Origin: Brachynemurus nebulosus
Lineage: Eukaryota; Arthropoda; Insecta; Neuroptera; Myrmeleontidae
NCBI GenBank assembly: GCA_035578155.1
Contig: JAPWDM010000020.1
Location: 8,841,269 to 8,905,268, forward strand
Direction of reading: 5' to 3'
DNA length: 64,000 nucleotides
Shown: positions 47,147 to 59,149 of the stretch, piece after piece
How the letters are laid out: every line of letters begins with the position of its first letter
How positions within the stretch are numbered: the stretch's first letter is position 1
The notes under the pieces: generated by a model
The model's database searches: none
Told to the model about the DNA's origin: nothing
Seen by the model: only the letters and a program-made list of their open reading frames with translations
Translations under genes and position numbers: made by a program

Positions 47147-49512
47147 CAATGAAAAGATTTTTAACCTCCAAAAAATTCAATGTTCCAAACATAATTATAC
47201 TAAAGTTCAAAATGTAACTAAATTTAACGAGGATTTTTTGTTTGATACAATAGTTAATGATTTAAATAATTTGTACAATTTAACTTTGCTAACAAATGAT
47301 CGGTTCCTTTCAGTCGAAATTGACGCTCATTTAAGTACTTAATAAATTTTTTTGAGAAATTTAATTCTTCATATAAAACTACGTTATCATATGACGATGG
47401 TTCGAGTTTTTTTCAATTTGATCATTGCTTTATGTCCCCTCCAACGACATCTAGTGAGTTTTCTTCCAACAGTTTGTCTAATAACATTATTTATGTACGT
47501 TTTCCTGAATCTGATGATTTTTTTACTTCGATTTGTTTGGAACCTGATATTCAATTTCACGAACGTGTTTTGAACTTATCCACAATTAACTTGAGCTCAG
47601 ATGAATTTGAAATTTTTGATAAGGGGCTGAAACATTTCCCGAAACTTCCTATAACTTTTTCTAGTTTATTGGAATTTACCACTGCTACTCTTTCACAATT
47701 TCAGAAATTTAATATCGATACGCTCTTTATATTTAAAGTCATAGAAGGTTTTCGACTTACAGTGTGATAGTGAATCTCTACCTAACCTAAAAACTATTAA
47801 AAATCTTACCAAGAAACTCAGATATAATAATGTACTTCTCTCGAGAGCCGATAAGGGCAAGACTGTGGCTTTGTTTGACAGGGGCTTATATGAAGGTAAA
47901 CTCTACGATTTTTTAAACACTTATAACTTTATTAAATTAAAATCGAATCCTACAGAACGCCTTAAAACTAAAATCAAATTTTCATTCGTACATACGACCT
48001 CCAAAATGATATAAATTTTCCGATGAATCCACAAACACCTCGGTTGTACGGTTTGCCTAAGATCCATAAACCAGGCAATAAATTTGAACCGGTCGTTTCC
48101 CACATCAATTCAGTATTTAATAGTCCATGTCGTTGGTTTCTGAAAATGATTCGATTTACGAATTTCAAATTTGAATTTACTTTAAATAAATCAGTTGAAC
48201 TTACTTCCTTTCTAACTCAACTTAAAACTCCGGAAAATTGCATTTTACTATCCCTAGATGTCTCTGATTTGTATACCTCCGTTCCGTTGGATGAACTTAA
48301 AATACCTTTCCAGAATTTTATCATGCTCAACTCACATTGTTTTCCTGGATCTGTCAATATTGAGTCAATTTTCAGTTGTTTGGGTCTCCTTCTGGACCAT
48401 AATTATTTTAGTTTCAATGATAACATCTACACACAATTGAATAGATTAGCGATGCGCATGGCTATTACGCCGTTCATGGCTGATTTTTTCATGAATCACC
48501 TGGAGTATATCTTTTTCAATTCGAATTTCAAATTCCTACATAAAATAATATATTGGAAACGTTACATCGACGATATCTTTGTAGTTTGGTCTGGTTCCCA
48601 CCAGGAGGCTCTTGAACTCCTTGAATTTATTAATACCCTCCATTCTAGAATAAATTTCACAATAGAATTTGAATATGAAAACAAATTAAATTTTATTGAT
48701 CTTACCATATGTAAAGATCCTTATTCGAACTTTTTGCAGTGTTCTGTTTACAGGAAACCGACTCACACCGATCATTGTATCCACGTAACTTCCTCTCATC
48801 CACAACAGCATAAAATGGCTTTTTTCAATCATGCGCTTCACAGACTTTTCACTTATCTTCCGAACAAACCCAATTTCTGTAGAGAAGTATCCATCATCAT
48901 TCACATTGGTTGTCGTAACGGCTATTCTTTAGAATTCCTATATAATATCTATAGGAAATTTTTGAACCGTAAATTTTCCTAACCTTTCTTCCACTAACCA
49001 TATAAGCTCAAACCATTATGCGTCAATTCCTTTCATCCAGTGAACAGGCTAGTTTGTTTAATAAAATTTTCGGTGATCATAACGTGTAATTAAATTTTTC
49101 TTCATCCAACAATTTGTCATCTCTGTTGGTGAAATCTAAGGACTCGATCCCTAAATTTAACAAATCCGGCATTTATAAATATGTCTGTTCGTGTGGAGTT
49201 TCGTACACGGGTCAGACTGGTAGAAAATTTATAACCAGGTTCAATGAACATCTTCCAGCCATAAAATCAGCTAACACCAGGAATCATTCTGCCACAGTTC
49301 AGCACATTATTGATACTGATCACGTTTTCAATCTAGAATCTAACTTCGAAACTTTGCACATTTGTTCTAAAGGTAACCTTATGAGTCATCTGGAAGGTCT
49401 CAGAATAGCACAAGATGTCATTTTGGACAACCCTATTCTAAATGAAACATCTCAACTATATGATTTCAATACGTCACTGCGTATTGTTCAACTCATACGC
49501 GACCGTTTTTGA
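46869..49512 (+). pseudogene. Penelope-like element polyprotein: RT plus GIY-YIG endonuclease, frameshifted
   Basis: The coding path changes frame several times (46869-47342, 47432-47767, about 47770-48020, 48023-48982, 49114-49512). N-terminal blocks include LSTINLSSDEFEIFDKGLKH and LSRADKGKTV. The RT has LYGLPKIHKPGN, LSLDVSDLYTSVP (first Asp), RYIDDIFVVW (catalytic Asp pair), LNFIDLTI and YRKPTHTDH, the Penelope/telomerase-related RT signature set. After a stop, 49114 onward has SGIYKYVCSCGVSYTGQTG, both halves of the GIY-YIG motif with a Cys pair, then RFNEHL. The protein would nick DNA and reverse transcribe. This copy is 5'-rearranged and dead. Confidence 0.88.
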
Positions 49513-50099
49513 GTTTCATTACCATTTTCAGTCTAAGTACATGTTTGTCGGTGGTCATTTGCTTATTGATCGTTTTGCTTTGTGTAATTGCATCCGTTGT
49601 TAATAATTTTTCTAATCTTGGTTTTTACTACAATTTTTTTGTTACTTTGTGATATTTGATTTTCAAGCTGTGACTTTGTCAGTGTTTCTTCTAAATTTAA
49701 CTTTTCTTTTATTGTTCAACGTTTTTTCGCATTTTATTTAAAATGTTTTCTATAAATTTATCAATTTTATTTTCCTTTCGATAATTTCTTTGTCTGATGT
49801 TTGGGCGTGGTTTTGAAATTTGTTTTCAAACCTCCTAAAAAATTGAGTGTATAAATTTAATTTAAATTTAATTTTAATTAACCACAGAATTTTCGTAACT
49901 ATGTGGGTATATTCTGATTCTGTTCACACCCTATACAAAAATTTTTACCTTTGACAATTTTTATACCTTTTCTTAAATGTTGCGTTTTCTGACGAAGATT
50001 TGGGTCTGTTGTTTTTGAAAATGACTGTTAATACGGTCGAAACTACTCAAACTTGACTTTTATTGATTTTCAATTTTATTTAATTTTGTTTTTTGAATT
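49513..50099 (+). other. 3' region of Penelope-like element with hammerhead-like boxes
   Basis: T-rich 3' untranslated region. CTGACGAAG at 49989-49997 and GTCGAAAC at 50036-50043 match the two core boxes seen in the 10.9-12.5 kb Penelope repeats. The intervening sequence is longer (39 bases), with a GACTGTTAATACGGTC hairpin just before GAAAC. No adjacent GUH triplet and helix III is evident, so this is a relic motif at best. Confidence 0.5.
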
Positions 50100-52329
50100 T
50101 ATTATGTGGGGATTTTTATCACTTCTAATTTGCAGGTTTGTCGTCATTTTTTGAACTTATGTTCCTTTATATAAGAACGAAGATTGTTAGGACTGTGACT
50201 AAACTTTTCTTTAATATTCCTAATATGCTTAGACTATGTTAAAAATTTTACAGGAGCAAAGTGTCACGTTATATAAGGGTGACTTTACTTTTTAGGTCTT
50301 TCAAAAAATGAAAGTTGTCTCCACAATAGGGAAAGTTAAAACTATATACAGAATGAAGATACTGTCATTTGTTTTATTTAAATAAAGCTAATAACTCCTA
50401 TTTAGATTGCTCCCTATTACGTATTAACTCCCTATTACGTATTGATTGGAACTATAACGTTTTTTAAAAATAAGTTTACTGAAACCACACAATTTTATAA
50501 ATAAAAAAGACAGTTAAATTGGTGCGCATGGTAATTAGAAAGTTAAATTTTATTTATCTGCAGAATTGTTGTTTTTTTTTTGGCGTGACGAAAAATTGTC
50601 GCGAAAATTTGAGTATCCTTCCTCACAACTGCCAAAAAATATTACTATAAGTTTAAAAAAAAAATAGGTGAAAGGGTTATATTTTTTGGTAAAACCAAAC
50701 GCCAAAGACCATAGAACATAAAGCAAAAGTCAAATCAAGTGATTGACATTGAGAGTTTGTGATTGTTTTTTACATCAAGCAAGAAAACCGGCTGCGTGTG
50801 TTTATTGAGTATATCCTTCGTCAAGGCTTTTTCTGGTATGTATTTAACGAATTTCAAATCGTTTATACGTAAATATTATTTGTAATAATGTAAGCTTTAC
50901 GATAAATTCAAGTTTTCGATCTAAATGATCATTGTTCACCATTAATAACGATTTTGTTGGAAAATGGTATCCTTCGTCATGCGTGTATCCTTCGGCACAG
51001 TAGAATGTGACGATGGGAGACATGAAAGTGACGGAGGATACGATAATAAAAATAAGTATATATTTATTATGTTAGTTCTTGTTTGTATATCAACTAAATT
51101 TTTTAGTTCTAAGTTGATTAATTTGGTCAACTTTCCTAACCAATTTTTTTTATATCATAAAACATAAACAACAAAACACACTCTTTTTTCGCAAATGAGA
51201 CAAAAAAACAACTTTTTTTAATTTTTTTTAATTGATATTAGGAGAACATAATATAAATATTATTTCAATAATAATTTAAATTTTATTATTTAAATTTAAT
51301 TTGAACATTTTTTTTCTGCCTGGATTCAGTAATCCGCAAAACAATATTAGATACCGATTCTATGGCAATTTTCCTACATTCTAGTCGCATGAAATCTACT
51401 AAATGGGTTTCTGTATTTTTTTTTATGGTTGATACCTAAAAAGTAGAACCACCCATAAAGACTATATTTTTTTTAAATTTTTTTTTTTAATTTGTCATGA
51501 TGTTTCAATTCACCCACTTCTAAGTAGCTTTTTCCGGTCTCGGATGAACTTTATACTAATATAATTTTTCAGTTTCCCTTCACTTTTTACCTCAATATTT
51601 TCGCCTGAATAATTAATCAGAATAAAGGTTATATTAGACGGTTCGCGAAAGAGACATGGAAAACGCCTTAATGTTTGCTTTTAATTCTTTGTAACTTTTG
51701 TAAAGTACCACATAATAAAATTTGCCAAAGGCGTACTGGACAGGCATTGTCAGAGTTCAGTGGTGAATAGCTAATTTTTCACAATTTTCGGGATCAAATG
51801 TAGAAAATTGAATAGTATATTACGTAATTGAGTTTGTGAGTCGCATATTATAAGCGACAAAATTACGCAAGAATCGCGTAGTGCGAGTTTAAATTTTTTT
51901 AAAAATAATCATGTGAAATCGAATTAATTTTCCCAGAACGCATTTGTATTCAATATAGAAAAATAAAAACATCTATTAGTCTTACACGTGTTGCTGTCTA
52001 TTCAAAAACGATGGCTGGAGATTAAACTAATAAAAACTAAAACAAAATGAACGCAGTACAGCAGCGAGCGTAGAGAAAGTTCAAAGGGTAAAGTGGAGAC
52101 GCTCGTATCAATGAAAAATACCTCACTGACAGGCTTTTTTAACTACAGTGAAAAGCGCCACCGATTAATTTAGGGATTTAATGACCACTTATGAAGAATG
52201 ATTACTGACATGAATGCATTAGAGTAACGTGATTATGATCACGTAACTAAATACGCGGAAACACTATTTTTGTACACATATTTATGCGTGTTTTGTATAC
52301 GCATGTTTTGCCAAAATCATATGTCCATT
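50100..52329. other. intergenic, no gene recognised
   Basis: A 25-bp block near 50190 (AAGATTGTTAGGACTGTGAC) has a near reverse complement at about 41760. About 51700-51820 is an uninterrupted relative of the sequence that hosts the hAT MITE at 7.2 kb. Open frames at 50942-51167 on both strands lack family features. Confidence 0.5.
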
Positions 52330-52337
52330 CTTTATTT

Positions 52338-52980
52338 TAGGGATGGCGATCTGAGATCGATTAATCGAAAATCGATTTTCTGGGCTAAGAAAATCGATTT
52401 TTTAAATCGATATTTAGCAATGAATCGATTCAGTGAATCGATCTCAGACACTTAAAAATCGGGATTCGATTTTTCCTGAAAAAAAAAAATATATTTACAA
52501 TTATCGGAATACCTCTACTGGTACTTCAACTGTTGAAGGTGAATCAACATTCGTAAATAGGACAAATAGTGATGCGCAATTTATTCATCATTTTTTGGTT
52601 GAAAAATTAACTTACTCGGCCCGTAAGTTTATTTTTGTGGTCATGGATTCTTAAGAATCATCAGCTTTCAGCTTCGGATTCTCAAACTGCATCCGAGGCC
52701 AAAAAAACTTACTGTCCTTGCTAAGTAATATACTATTTTATATTAGAAATAATTCTTAACTTTGACCTAATTATAAGAAAGATTTATACTTTTTACTTAA
52801 AAACAATATAAGATCGATTATTTTGGATTTTGTTTGTTTTCCATAAAAAAGTTTTCTTCAAAAAAATCGATTTCTCAAAATCGATTTTCTAGACCACGAT
52901 TTTTTGTGAATCGATTCTCTTCGACTTCGATTCGAATCGATTTAAAAATCGATCTTTTTTTAGAAAAATCGCCATCCCTA
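52338..52980. mobile_element. hAT-type MITE, 643 bp, with 8-bp target duplication
   Basis: Begins TAGGGATGGCGAT and ends ATCGCCATCCCTA, a perfect 13-bp TIR. An exact 8-bp duplication CTTTATTT flanks it (52330-52337, 52981-52988). Both subterminal regions are packed with AATCGATTT motifs, a plausible transposase-binding cluster. Open frames inside are short and lack hAT transposase motifs. Confidence 0.93.
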
Positions 52981-52988
52981 CTTTATTT

Positions 52989-53510
52989 ACATTAATCACA
53001 TCAAGTGCAATTACCTGCATATACAAAGCACGATCCTGTTTCATGTGAAACATGTCCGATAAGCAGTTATTATATAAGGTTGTTTGGCGAAACTTATTTT
53101 TGAGAATAACCTCCACATATTGTATTCTATATTTTCAGTTTCCATGAGAATTTTCTTTAAATCTTAATCATATAGTGGTTTTTATTTAGGTGTCTGTACA
53201 CATACCATTTATTTAATTTGCATGTACGATGTTTGTTAGAAATATAGTTATTATCCTCTTATAAGATGGTAATGTAAACAAATGTCTCTACCTATATGTG
53301 GAATTAACGGGTAAGAAGATAAATTCATGTTTCAGAAATTAATTAGCGTCTGGGAGAAATTTGCATTCTTTAAGTACATAAAACAAGATTGTAGTTAGGT
53401 GAAATTTATTGTAATAAGAATAACAAAATATTTATAAACGCGGAGATATATTGTGATATCTTCTACTTTAAAAATGATGTATTAAAATCAATCTATTAAT
53501 ATTATATATG

Positions 53511-53517
<7 letters not shown>
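52989..53517. other. intergenic, nothing recognised
   Basis: AT-rich spacer. The 3' LTR expected for the minus-strand element above is not found here. Confidence 0.5.
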
Positions 53518-53558
<41 letters not shown>

Positions 53559-53632
53559 TATATAAATATATATATATATATAAATATATATAAATATATA
53601 TATATATAAATATATATAAATATATATATATA

Positions 53633-53715
<83 letters not shown>
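53518..53715. repeat. (TA)n/(AAATATAT)n tract truncating the env region
   Basis: About 200 bp of TA with AAATATAT interruptions. The env-like coding of the adjacent element stops where this tract begins. Confidence 0.95.
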
Positions 53716-53717
<2 letters not shown>

Positions 53718-54916
53718 CGATTAAGGTGTATGTTGCTGATATGTGAAAGATTCCTTGGGAACGAATAGTTTGAATGTTATCCCTATTTTGTATGTGGTAT
53801 GTATGCAATTTTTCCAGGTTTAATTTATTGGTTTTCTAATTTAATTTCGTTGATTTCGACGTAGTGTAAGGGTAGGTTCCGAAGTGGTTGTTTTTAAAGT
53901 TGGTACGTTGTATCGTCGTATGATAAGTTATTGACGGTGACGGAACAATTGTTAAAATGTATTAGAATTGTTTCATTTAATACACGTTGCCTGATACTGT
54001 AGATACTAGTTACAGGGGTGGATCGTATGTTTTTCAAGATGATGTATTGGTTTCTCAATTTCAATCCCGTTTCCATATTCTTGATAGGTACAGTTGCCAG
54101 TATTTCCGCCAAGTATTTTTCCAAAATATGGATCAAAATTTGTTTTAATTTTAATTGATATTTTCGTCTTGACACAGGAAAATGTTCTCCAATTTAGGGC
54201 ATAGTTTTCCCATAAAATACATGTAATTCTTATTAAACAGGACATATGGGTAATAGCTGTTTTGTAGGTAGTGGTTCCAGGAAATTTAAATTAAATGGTA
54301 TGGGATAAAACTGTGGTATTTGAATGTTGAAAGCAATATTTGTATGGTTATAGAATGTTTGAAATGGTAATAATTCGTATATTTATTTCGTAGAAATAAT
54401 TAGGATATTTTACCTTTTTAGGGTTTGATATGCTAAATCTAATTCTTCAGGTAAAAGAATATTTCTAGATGTTAAGTTTAATTTAGCTAGGTTTATTGAC
54501 TGTATGATATTTTTAATATGTGAATTTAATAAATCAATTTTGTATGTTAGTTGGGATAGATATTGTAAATACTGAATTTCATCCTCGTCTCTTAAAATTT
54601 AGTTTTGAAAATCTGAACTAATTGTCTTTAAATATTTATTTATTATCTCCTGTTGTTTATTGATATTATTCTTAATATTATCGAATCTATTGAGCATCTC
54701 ATTATTGATTCTTACTTGTTTATTTAGTTGGAATATCACATTATTGTGATTTAATTTTAAATTATCAATGTCTTTGGTAATTTGCATAGCATTGTTGGTA
54801 TCCATGTTACCTGTTTTGCACTTAATTACTGTTCCTAGGCCATTAATAAGACCACGTTTGGAAATTCCACGAGGATAAATAGTTTTAAAATTATTAAAAT
54901 TTAGCGTTAACAGCAT
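53716..54916 (-). pseudogene. errantivirus env-like remnant
   Basis: A minus-strand frame from ATG 54916 opens with a region containing a basic SKR followed by RGLINGLGTVIK, which fits the cleavage-plus-fusion-peptide segment of insect errantivirus envelope proteins. Coiled-coil-like Asn/Leu helices follow. Later frames (54245-54006, 54175-53894) keep the C-terminal ectodomain character (NETILIHFNNCSVTV). Stops and frame changes occur throughout, and the C-terminal membrane anchor is not seen because the region ends at the TA tract. The N-terminal surface part is also not evident. Family role: entry glycoprotein; this copy is non-functional. Confidence 0.75.
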
Positions 54917-55269
54917 CTCTTGTTTTCTAATTTATTATTTTTATTGACAAATTGTATTGCTTGTCTGATTTTAATTAAATTATTCTAACTATTCAGATCT
55001 ATGATATGTATGTATTTTACGTAATTTCTAACTATCCTTGCTTGTCCCAGATTGAGGGCTAATACTCCGGGGTTGTTTGTCATGTCCTGTATCTCGATTA
55101 TCTGTGTCATTATTTTGGTCATCAGGAATTGGAAGAGGATTAACCTGTAATTCAATAGGTCGTTTCAGTTTTTGTTTGCGTAATTTTCAATTTTTCTGAT
55201 GTAAAATAGCCTATTATTTTGTTTAATTTGGACTCGTTTGAATTTTGGATTTAATTTATTGTTATGTTT

Positions 55270-56230
55270 GTTTTCAATCATGTAAGCTGTAGTATTTGAG
55301 GTAGTATTCAAAAGGTTCGTCCCTAGTCTGATTTACTTTTTCTATTTTGTTTTGTTTATTTTGTAGAAACTTTTCGCTAACTTTGTCATAAAGTTCTTGT
55401 TGTTTGTTTTGAATCTCCTGTAAATTTTGTTTTGTCTTGTCATATTCTCTACCAAAGAATAGTTCCAAGGGTGTATATTTTGTAGTGGAACGAACTCAAT
55501 TATTGCAAGTGAAAACTGCTTCTGCTAATTTTTTGATCATGTGTTTCTGATGTAGTTTGATTGTCTTCTATAAAATTCAAGTAGAGTCGAATGGAATGGT
55601 TCTACTGGCGAGTTTGAGTTTGAATTTCTAATTGACGTAATATGTAATTTGATGTTATAATTATCACAAAACTGTCTGGGTAATATTGAACCAAAGCCCT
55701 TTTCAGAGTCTGCAACTAATTGTTTTGGCTTACTATAGCTACTTATGAATTTTACGATAGCGTTAATTATATGGGTAGAATTTCTGGTTTAGATTGTATA
55801 CGCCTGTGCGAATTTAGAAAATTTGTCGATAATTGTTAATTTTTAATTAACAATTGTTAATCGATAATTGATAATTGTTAATTGCCTGTTTATTAACATA
55901 AAATATGTCTATATGAACTATTTCTGATGGTCTTGTTGGTGTTAGAGTTAATGCAAATTTTTGTTTCAGTGGGTGTCTGTCCATCTATGATAGGTCAGTT
56001 TTGATTTTAAAGAGGAAAAATAATAGTCACGTCTTAAATGTTGAAATATTTCGTTAATTCCTTTATGGTTATGATATTTAGATATGATTTCGTCTTGTTC
56101 TCGTTTATCTGTTATGTCTTGTAAAAGTTTTGTACAACGTACTATTTTAAATTGTTTACCCTGATTGAAATATTGTGAGTAAATTTCCTATAATCTATTA
56201 AATATTTGATCGGCTGAGCGGAATAGAGCT
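55270..56230 (-). pseudogene. integrase remnant
   Basis: Fragments in several frames. A YHNHKGINEIFQHLRR block (the His pair of the zinc-binding domain) lies at about 56090-56040. SSYSKPKQLVADSEKGFGS (about 55750-55690) holds the second catalytic Asp. NSNSPVEPFHSTLLEF contains the catalytic Glu. The last readable piece is the frame 55468-55274 (LELFFGREYDKTKQ). A ~50-bp AT-rich palindromic insertion (TTAACAATTGTTAATCGATA near 55840-55880) interrupts the core domain. Confidence 0.75.
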
Positions 56231-56231
56231 A

Positions 56232-58330
56232 CTATCTTTTTAGGAGCAAAAATTGTTTAAGAAGATTTACAATTAATTGATTAGAATAATTGGGGAATTG
56301 AAATGTTTTTCTACGTTTTGTTTTAAAAATTATTTCAAGTTTTCTGTTTGGTATATTTTTATTTTGCTTTAAAATTATTTGTTCACTAAAGTCATTTTCG
56401 AAAATTGGGATAAAGGATGTGTTGTCCTCGTCTGCACTGTGTATTGTTTCAATGTCCTCGTTAGCTGTATTTTGATCACCTTGGAGTAATGTATTACTAG
56501 AATTACTACTCATACTTTCAGAGTCGTTAACAGCATCAGCATTGGTGTTGCAACGGCCTGCTTTATGTATTATCTGATAATCAAATTCTTCAAGTTTTAA
56601 TCGCCATCTAACTAATTTAGAATTGGGTTTCTTTAAAGACATTAACCAAGTTTAGTCGGCCATACAATAGCTAACAGTTCTTTCTCTATTGTCGAGTAAC
56701 TTTGTTCGCTTTGTGTTCGAGTTCTGGATGCGTAACATATGGGTTTGTCCTGCCAGATAGGTCGTTGTGAAAGTACAGCTCCGATCGCCACGTTACTTGC
56801 GTCCGTGGTTAAGTTCAACGTTTTAGTAAAATCAGGATAGGGTAAAATTGGGTCATTAAGAAAAAGTTTTTTACGGGTTTGGAATATGTATTTGATGTAT
56901 TCAGGTGTTATTTTTACGTCTGTTCCTTTCTTTAAACAACTAGTCATAGGTTTTATTAGTTTCGAAAAGTCTTTAATGAATTTTCTGTAGTAGCCTAAAA
57001 GTCCGAGAAGGCTTTTTATGTCTTTCTGTGTTGTTGGTATTGGGTATTTTGTAATAGTTTCAGTTTTCGAAGGGTTAGGCTTTATACTGTCTCTTGTAAC
57101 TACGTGCCCTAAAAAGGCTACTTCGCGAAGTAAAAATTCTGACTTACCTAGTTGAACTTTAAGATTAGTTTGACGTAGTTTTTCAAATGTTTTAGCAAGA
57201 TTCGTTACATGTTCTTGTAAAGATGTTAAAAAGACGATGATATCGTCCATATAAACTAAACAGGTAGTTCCCCGTAGCTCTTTAAGGACATTATCCATAA
57301 CGCGTTGGAAGGTGGAAGGTGCGTTTTTTCAATCCAAATGGCATTCTGACATATTCGCAATGTCCGTGCTCGACTGTAAATGCTGTCTTTTCAATATCTT
57401 TCGGATCTACTTCAATTTAATGAAATCCACTCGTGAGATATTCCCGCCAGAAACGCAATATATATTGTACACGAAATACAGAAACGCGGTTTATGCCTCC
57501 TTCTGGTGTCATATCGCATGTTTACTTCATAGAGAGGCATACTATGCATTGCCCCCTCTTCCTTCCCACAAAATGTTTTGAAGCCTTTGACAGGTTCAAA
57601 GACATCAGACGATATAAAACACTGTCCTAACCCCGACGGGAGAGGTTAGTTTGCATGTTATTACATTATTTAAGTAAGTGTCCGGGTCAAGACGGATTTG
57701 GGGTGTAGACCCGGACACTTTTTTATTTTTACTTATAATGAAACTAATGGGTCAGGGATATAACAAATAATATACGCTCTTTCTAATGGTAATACTTTTA
57801 TCGGTGATATCTATGAAGGAGACAGATATAAGCATAAAATTATACAAAAAAATGTAAAAAAGTGCCCGGGTCTAGACGGTTTTACGGTATATACACTTTC
57901 CAAGTTTGTCTAAAATATTAGTTATGTTGGGAAGTGGATAACGGTCGTCTATATCTTCCTCGTTTAACTTTCGATAATCGCTGCAAGACGCCATTTCTTA
58001 TTACCACTAGCATCACGCTTCTTTGAAACGATCCAAATAGGCGTTGATGAGAATAGAGCATGGTGAGAAATTTGGTTTGATGATGCCCTGTTGTAACATT
58101 TTATCTAACTGATTTTGTACTTCTTGCTTGTGAATTTGTGGAGACCGATATGATTTCGTATAGATTGGGATATTGTCTGTTGTATTTATTTTGTGTTTCA
58201 CCTGATTTGTTAAAGATAAATTTTGGCCTTCTTTAAAAAATATGTCTTCGTATTCGTGACATAATTTTAAAATGGCTTTCTTTTCTTCTAAATTTAAATG
58301 ATCAATACGAATTAGTTTTCCAATAGGTAT
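56232..58330 (-). pseudogene. reverse transcriptase and RNase H remnant
   Basis: From about 58330 downward: IDHLNLEEKKAIL, VKHKINTTDNIPIYTKSYR (RT start), NKKWR, RKLNEEDIDDRYPLPNI, then a ~450-bp insertion, LTSGFH and [20 protein letters not shown] frameshift in an A-run follows the MPFGLK block. The frame 57298-56642 then has [11 protein letters not shown] (catalytic YMDD), [17 protein letters not shown] and RNase [17 protein letters not shown]. The frame 56642-56232 completes RNase H (IIHKAGRCNTNADA; the usual LSR that follows is lost) and the acidic linker to integrase. Ty3/Gypsy type beyond doubt. Confidence 0.88.
57437..57890. mobile_element. ~450-bp insertion inside RT
   Basis: It separates RT blocks that are adjacent in the family (DKLGKC and LTSGFH), so the ~450 bp are foreign, with loss of a few codons. 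It contains a perfect 13-bp inverted pair (AAGTGTCCGGGTC and GACCCGGACACTT, 57679-57725) and a related AGTGCCCGGGTCTAGACGG at about 57871. Termini and target duplication are not resolved. The open frames at 57312-57630 fall across it. Confidence 0.6.
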
Positions 58331-58699
58331 AGAAGTTTGATCAATTTCACTATTATTTCACGATTATTTGATGATTTCAAGTTTCAAGTTTTAGCGGTTG
58401 TTTAACAAAAAATGGTTAAATTTGATTAGTTAAGTTTTTACCAGGTGCAAAAATACGCCAACCTTTTGAATTATAAATGCCTTCGGAAGTTAATATTTTA
58501 TTGTTCAATTAAGTATTTTTAAGCAAAACTTCACTGTATTGTATGTCAACTGGTAGTTTTATCAGTTGTTGATTATGAGGTTGAATTTCATATTTTCTTG
58601 ATGTAAAGTTCGGTTTAAAAAGTAATTTATTTAAAGAATGTTCCGTTACAAGTGTCCTGTCATGTATATTAATTTGAGCTTTTAATTTATTTAGACTGT

Positions 58700-58960
58700 C
58701 AAGTTCGGTAAGTCAAAGTAATTATGAAAACGAAAAACTATAAATTCTAAGTCGCGGGGTTGATTAAACTCAGTAAGTATTGGAAGATTTACTTTTTTGT
58801 TCAATTTATATGTATTTAAAATAGCACGAATTTCTATGGGGGATGTTTCGTAAATGTCATGAGGATGTAAAAATGCGGGATTGATAAAGGAATTGGATGA
58901 GCCGGTATCGATAAGGAATTTTAAGGGTCGGTTGAAGGGTGAAAAAATATGGATATATGG
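58700..58960 (-). pseudogene. retroviral-type aspartic protease remnant
   Basis: LKFLIDTGSSNSFINPAF (about 58930-58880) holds the DTG active site, followed by a KKVNLPILTEF and FIVFRFHNYFD core. The catalytic Asp is intact here, in contrast to the 61.5-kb copy. Frames are broken upstream and downstream. Confidence 0.75.
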
Positions 58961-59149
58961 TAAAGTAATTCCGTGGCTATTATTGTCTATATATCCGTAT
59001 TGTTCGGGTAACTGAATTGAAAATCCGGTTCGTCAATTTCCAATGGTTGATCAAAAGTTCCATCGTCAGTAGATTTTAGTTGAAAGACACTATAGTCATT
59101 GTTTAACTTCTACAGGTACATCCTGATTATGTAACTCCTGGCTAGTAAA

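Noticed and set aside
49989..50043. Calling a functional hammerhead ribozyme
   Set aside because: Core boxes are present but no plausible helix III with a GUH triplet follows GAAAC.
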